A stretch of 64,000 nucleotides of DNA from Haematobia irritans (Eukaryota > Arthropoda > Insecta > Diptera > Muscidae). Positions 61,601-64,000 of the stretch are shown here, piece after piece (position 1 is the first letter of the stretch; each line of letters opens with the position of its first letter). A program made the translations under genes and the position numbers. The stretch lies in the NCBI RefSeq assembly GCF_050003625.1, contig NC_134401.1:1054001-1118000 (forward strand), read 5' to 3'. Below the pieces are notes generated by a model. The model worked only from the letters and a program-made list of their open reading frames with translations, was not told where the DNA came from and did not search any database.

Positions 61601-62929
61601 TAGTTAAACTATCGCTAAATTTAACTTATTTTTATTGGAAAAAATTTATTGGCTTGTAGTTAAATTTTATTATTTTTATCGAAATTTTCCACAGTTTAAT
61701 GAAATCTTACTTTTTTTGAACTAAACGTGAGTATAAAGTTCAATTACCGTACACATAAGTTCAATATGAACTAAAACAAATGAACATTTTCGTACGATTC
61801 CCAAAAATAGTAAGAATGAACTACTGTATGGTTAAAATGGTCATGATTTGGCGCCAATGATTTTCTTCTTTACTTTTAGTTAATTTTTTCTTGTATGAGA
61901 TGATGTAATTTCGTGAATTGCAGTTAAAAAGTACAACAGGGTATTAAAATTTCCTGGTTTTAACAACGCTTTGTGGAAATCTCAAAATGTGGAGTAAAAT
62001 TTAGTTCAATTTTCGTGCGTGGTAGTTCATTCTTCCTATAAAATAGTTCACTTTTTTTCGGTGTATTGTCATATGTCTTAATATCGGATGCTCTTCACAT
62101 AAGTGAAAAGCTGATTATTCAAATTAATGAAATCTATATCTCAACTTCATCTAATTTAAGCGAAATCAATGATATTCGTTGCTCTTTCAAAAGAAAACTT
62201 TTCTACGCCGCATTTCATAATGATGATATGATGAAAATTGCGACCCCTATCTCTAAATGATCGGACGAACGTGTGGGCATTTATTTATTATACGCTAACC
62301 ATATAATGATGTAGAGTATAATGAGACCTCCCCAACATTTAAACCAATCTCAAAGTGGCCAATTATCATTGTAAAATTCAATTCATCACATGCCTCCAAG
62401 TTTTAAATTAAATAAAATATTTTTCATAAAACGGATAAAAATATCGAGAATATAAAAATATCACTGTATCATGAAATGTGTTCCCAAAACAACGTAATAA
62501 CATAATTCATTGTGAAAAAATCGCTATATGTATCTGTTGAGGAGCAGAGAAGCTTAACTATATTTCGCTTGTATTGTAAAATATAACAAACGCACATATT
62601 ACGATAATATCCCTGGATCTGTCAATCATCACCGCATACTTAACACCTCCTATTGTAAGTGGTAATTTCTTGTTGATGTTTTTGATATTAAAATCCTCGT
62701 TTTTCTCTTGTGTTTGATGGATCCCAAATGAAATCTTTCACTCAATCACAATAACACCCATAATATTTCTTCCTCCCACAAAGGATAATTAACGAAAAGT
62801 TTAATTGGATTTAATAGTGATGGAGGTGGTACTTACGACATTCAAAAGCAAACCAAATAACAGCCACAGCCTGATAACGGTCAAAGGATGTTGTTGGAAT
62901 AGCTTCCTTTGATGCTTTAGTTGCTGCAT
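40351..62929 (-). CDS. Nplp1: Neuropeptide-like precursor 1 (gene span)
   Basis: Coding exons in transcript order are 62929-62837, 42164-42051, 41625-40965 and 40697-40351. They total 1215 nt, or 404 residues plus a stop, all with GT/AG junctions. The product is a secreted neuropeptide precursor with a signal peptide, the conserved block ATDDVANVSPCE, then KR-bounded peptides. Predicted products include SAAGLVAQGLLNLNNAAAA, NIGSLARSGQLGY-amide, NIGTLARDYQLPQN-amide (IPNamide-like), NLATMARLGLLGRNEP, NMAAVARYNSQRMYNNAAE, NIGALKASPVHGFQQ (VQQ-like) and HIGAVYRSGFLPSYR. From family knowledge, fly NPLP1 peptides are made in peptidergic neurons and the VQQ peptide has been linked to the receptor guanylyl cyclase Gyc76C. 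The gene converges on gsb-n. Intron 1 is 20.7 kb and full of repeats. Confidence 0.95.
40965..41625 (-). CDS. Nplp1: Nplp1 exon 3: main peptide-encoding exon
   Basis: The acceptor is TTTGGTATTTAG, and the exon begins VSSLRNQLRNILRERQLEEG. From 41541 downward it carries the peptide cassettes separated by KR. Two have GKR amidation signals: NIGSLARSGQLGYGKR and NIGTLARDYQLPQNGKR. The others end in plain KR. The Trp/Tyr-rich spacer ends DLDWGDFGRAQKRFL, where the donor CTCG|GTAAGT falls at 40965/40964. Intron retention would add GKYF and stop. Part of the antisense strand is also open (41444-40941) but is a shadow. Confidence 0.95.
42051..42164 (-). CDS. Nplp1: Nplp1 exon 2: conserved N-terminal propeptide
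   Basis: This exon is 114 nt (38 codons), phase 0 at both ends. The acceptor is CGTTTTCTTTAG and the donor GTAAGT. It reads AQHPRAVKATDDVANVSPCE then LESIINQLVNPSPQYDMH. The core ATDDVANVSPCE is shared with Drosophila NPLP1. The exon was found by splice sites and homology, being too short for an ORF search. Confidence 0.94.
42165..45540. other. Nplp1 intron 1, 3' portion
   Basis: Largely AT-rich single-copy-looking sequence, with a SINE stub at 45217. No gene recognised. Confidence 0.4.
45217..45282 (+). mobile_element. SINE 3'-end fragment
   Basis: CACAATGGACTGATTGGTCT and the following bases match the SINE 3' end. It is truncated on the left. Confidence 0.55.
45541..45894 (+). mobile_element. 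tRNA-derived SINE, full copy 2
   Basis: Begins GGGAGCCACCGTGGTGCAAT and follows copy 1 throughout, ending AACCTAACCTAACCTA. High identity to copy 1 implies recent mobility of the family. Confidence 0.8.
45912..46147. mobile_element. decayed TACACTGAAAGAA-type MITE
   Basis: TACACTGAAGTAAGAATTTT with GACAAACGAAATTTTAGACA at the left, and GTTTGTCTAAAATTTCGTTC mirrored near the right end. Confidence 0.55.
47242..47456 (+). mobile_element. tRNA-derived SINE, headless fragment
   Basis: Matches the body from GATTATCCC to the tail TACCTAACGCAACCTAGCCT, with AAAAGGAGGTCCCTTGTCA intact. The tRNA-like head is missing. Confidence 0.68.
47457..51310. other. Nplp1 intron 1, middle
   Basis: No gene. A short stretch at 51070-51240 with GACGGACGGACG resembles a decayed piece of the element at 20919-22127. 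ORFs here are short and featureless. Confidence 0.4.
51311..51561 (-). mobile_element. tRNA-derived SINE, degraded copy
   Basis: Reverse-orientation copy that includes the head (inverse of CATTGCAGTATGG...GCAAGGC) and most of the body, with many substitutions and a missing tail. The B box is mutated. Confidence 0.7.
53214..53450 (+). pseudogene. tandemly duplicated, broken terminal-exon-like coding fragment
   Basis: An 88-bp unit is repeated (starts 53221 and 53309). The frame following a possible acceptor (TTCGATTTATTAG) reads ITPWTGPHDPIWDKLLAPEW. In copy 2 the Trp codon of PWTG is a TAG stop. After it the frame continues uniquely as KNVCTYFPLGLYYDILNGKF to GK and TAA at 53448-53450. Copy 1 instead runs into SVFDSIY and stop. 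I do not recognise the protein. It looks like the 3' end of a gene or retrocopy, duplicated and disabled. No upstream exon was found. Confidence 0.5.
53451..59792. other. Nplp1 intron 1, distal repeat-poor part
   Basis: Over 6 kb with no recognisable gene. It contains the twin palindromes at 55800-55847. The 120-codon frame at 55657-56019 overlaps them and is not convincing. Confidence 0.4.
55800..55847. repeat. two abutting palindromes
   Basis: TTGGACGATTTA and its perfect inverse occupy 55800-55823. The second, 55820-55847, pairs CCAATCC with GGATTGG around a central TGTATACA. They share four bases at the junction. Confidence 0.8.
59793..59848 (+). repeat. 27-bp direct tandem duplication
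   Basis: TTCACAGCATTGTGTCAAAA occurs at 59793 and 59820, just upstream of the second mariner-like element. Confidence 0.8.
59931..60844 (+). mobile_element. second mariner-like transposon, 5'-deleted
   Basis: Inverted ends of about 33 bp begin TAAAGGGTGGTTAAATTTC (59931) and end GAAATTTTAACCACCGTTTA (to 60844). TA lies at each border. The interior keeps only the C-terminal transposase half. It belongs to the same broad lineage as the element at 3897-4834, but the TIRs and protein are clearly diverged. It lies in Nplp1 intron 1 on the opposite strand. Confidence 0.87.
60008..60736 (+). pseudogene. mariner-like transposase, catalytic fragment
   Basis: Open for 242 codons. Recognisable motifs are [35 protein letters not shown] and [16 protein letters not shown]. 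The DNA-binding N-terminus is missing. The first roughly 15 residues are probably not transposase. The long intact frame suggests a fairly recent insertion. Confidence 0.85.
61584..62063. mobile_element. dispersed repeat, fuller copy
   Basis: Starts ACCCAGAAAAAAATTTCCG and ends AGTTCACTTTTTTTCGGTGTA, which are weakly inverted ends. AGTTAAAT/GTTCATT words recur. There is no coding sequence. Confidence 0.6.
62064..62836. other. Nplp1 intron 1, 5' end
   Basis: AT-rich, no gene seen. It ends at the donor beside the signal-peptide exon. Confidence 0.4.
62837..62929 (-). CDS. Nplp1: Nplp1 exon 1: signal peptide
   Basis: The only in-frame ATG in this open stretch is at 62929-62927. It starts MQQLKHQRKLFQQHP, then a hydrophobic core VIRLWLLFGLLLNV, and reaches the donor GTAAGT (62836-62831) after a complete codon. 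Joined to the next exon it gives LLLNV-AQHPRAVKATDDV, aligning with LLNAAIQPR...ATDDV in Drosophila NPLP1. The open frame extends upstream without an ATG. Confidence 0.9.
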
Positions 62930-63438
62930 TGCATGCGATTTAGATGCTGGTTGTGGCGATGATGATACTGGTACCGATGTTAAAGCTGTTGCTGCTGGTC
63001 TTAAGGACTTAATTCTTTGGTTGTATAAACTCGTTCTCCCCGCCGTTATCCTTCCTCTGTTTTCTTTAGCAGCCAACACAAGTGAGACGTTTACCACAAA
63101 GTCTTTTGTTATCCAAAACTTTAACGGTCACTTAGCACAATGAGCAGCTTTTGTATCACTTAATTAAACGGAAATATTTACTTTTAGCACAATTTAAGCC
63201 AAAAAAGGGGGGGACGCAAAAATCAAAATCAAAAATAATATCCCCTATCCCTACCCCCGCCCAAAAATCCTCCTCCAAATAAAAAAATAATCTGTACAAC
63301 ATTTACACCAAATGGGAAACACTCACAAATGGATTTGCTTTTGAAGTGCAAATGCTAACACCACAGCGTTGAAATAATTTTCAACAAGTCGTTGGGTCTC
63401 CTTTCTCCACTGCTTCTGCAGCAAAGTCGTTGTGAATA

Positions 63439-63446
63439 CTAAATGC
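63439..63446 (-). promoter_or_regulatory. Nplp1: Nplp1 initiator, predicted transcription start at 63444
   Basis: Minus-strand GAGCATTTAG matches the fly initiator (TCAKTY-like) closely. Its A lies 30 bp from the first T of the TATA box. It predicts a 5'UTR of about 515 nt with no intron before the signal-peptide exon. Confidence 0.6.
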
Positions 63447-63465
63447 TCGCTTCAGGATAACAGGG

Positions 63466-63473
63466 CTTTTATA
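63466..63473 (-). promoter_or_regulatory. Nplp1: Nplp1 TATA box
   Basis: TATAAAAG on the minus strand, about 540 bp upstream of the Nplp1 start codon. It sits 30 bp upstream of an initiator-like GCATTT (A+1 at 63444). TATA plus Inr at this spacing is the standard arthropod core promoter layout. Confidence 0.7.
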
Positions 63474-64000
63474 GTCGTGACTCTCTTTCACATGCTGTGC
63501 TGCTGCTACTGCCGAATACCCCCATTAAAGAGGAAGAAGTTGCAGGATGGTATTTCACTGTGACTGCTGATGCTCCGTTATGTGAGAAGCTTCTCCTCTC
63601 TTTGGGGACTGAATCTGAGCTTTTTTTCTTGCTAGTTGGTGGTTTCATTTGCTCGGGTCGGGATTTTGTTTACAAATGGATAACAACGGAATGGCCTGCT
63701 AAATGTGTTGAACTGTTGCTGTTGCTTTTGCTGGAATACCGACGCCGCCTTCACTTGTGACTTACGAACGAATATATTTGTAATGAGGTTTTTGCGAAAG
63801 AAATGACGTCACACGCGACACGGTTTAGAGTGCAAAGTGTAACTGATGTCCTTAGTATAAAGGTAGTTTTGATGGGGGACTGAAAGTACCACACAGTGGG
63901 CTTTAATTCTTTGGGAAAATTTTACTATCTCAAAGGTTTCTTGATTCTCTGATATTTTTATAGGTCCCCCAATCATGCTATATGTATAGAACTTAAATAA
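63474..64000. other. region upstream of Nplp1
   Basis: Upstream sequence beyond the TATA box, with the CRE at 63804. The plus-strand open frame at 63497-63760 has no recognisable domain and is rejected as a gene. Confidence 0.45.
63804..63811. promoter_or_regulatory. palindromic CRE (TGACGTCA)
   Basis: Perfect full-site cAMP response element about 360 bp upstream of the predicted Nplp1 start. A CREB/ATF-type bZIP factor is the expected binder. Its use by Nplp1 is inference. Confidence 0.45.

Noticed and set aside
63497..63760. 87-codon + strand ORF upstream of Nplp1
   Set aside because: Leu-rich low-complexity translation of CTG/TTG repeats; no start context or splice partner.

Overview
This is about 64 kb of AT-rich nuclear DNA from a higher fly, most likely a calyptrate muscoid (house fly, stable fly, horn fly type). 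Two protein-coding genes have clear Drosophila orthologues: gooseberry-neuro (gsb-n, + strand) and Neuropeptide-like precursor 1 (Nplp1, - strand). They point towards each other. The organism call rests on the nearest protein matches, the long repeat-filled introns, and dispersed repeats of a kind I associate with muscoid genomes. I cannot give a species.

Positions 1-29.4 kb hold gsb-n. The first coding exon lies left of the window. Four coding exons are present: 876-1189, 12247-12358, 28089-28679 and 28745-29055. All junctions have GT/AG ends and compatible phases. They encode 441 residues with most of a Paired domain, an octapeptide, a Ser50 paired-class homeodomain and a His/Ala-rich C-terminus. 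The introns (11.1 kb, 15.7 kb and 65 bp) are filled with transposons: foldback MITEs, an internally deleted mariner-like element nested inside larger elements, CACTGAAA-ended short elements, a tRNA-derived SINE with CCTAA tail repeats, CATATGTTT-rich elements, and an element carrying 153-bp tandem repeats. A block at 24.3-24.85 kb is unusually dense in CTTTG/CAAAG words.

Positions 29.4-40.3 kb form the convergent intergenic region. It contains a long AT-rich stretch with eight same-strand copies of TTATTGTC (30.3-31.8 kb). It also contains a GC-richer, coding-like minus-strand exon (32062-32379) that no standard model explains. Its phase fits an alternative last exon of Nplp1.

Positions 40.3-63.5 kb hold Nplp1. 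Its coding exons are 62837-62929 (signal peptide), 42051-42164, 40965-41625 and 40351-40697, joining to 404 residues. A TATA box and initiator lie at about 63.44-63.47 kb and a palindromic CRE at 63.80 kb. The 20.7-kb first intron holds SINE copies, a second deleted mariner-like element, two abutting palindromes, and an 88-bp tandem duplication that looks like a duplicated, broken terminal coding exon of an unidentified gene.

The two genes encode a segmentation/neural transcription factor and a neuropeptide precursor. Nothing in the sequence shows that they regulate each other. Apart from the fragments named here, I see no other convincing protein-coding gene and no rRNA, genuine tRNA or CRISPR array.
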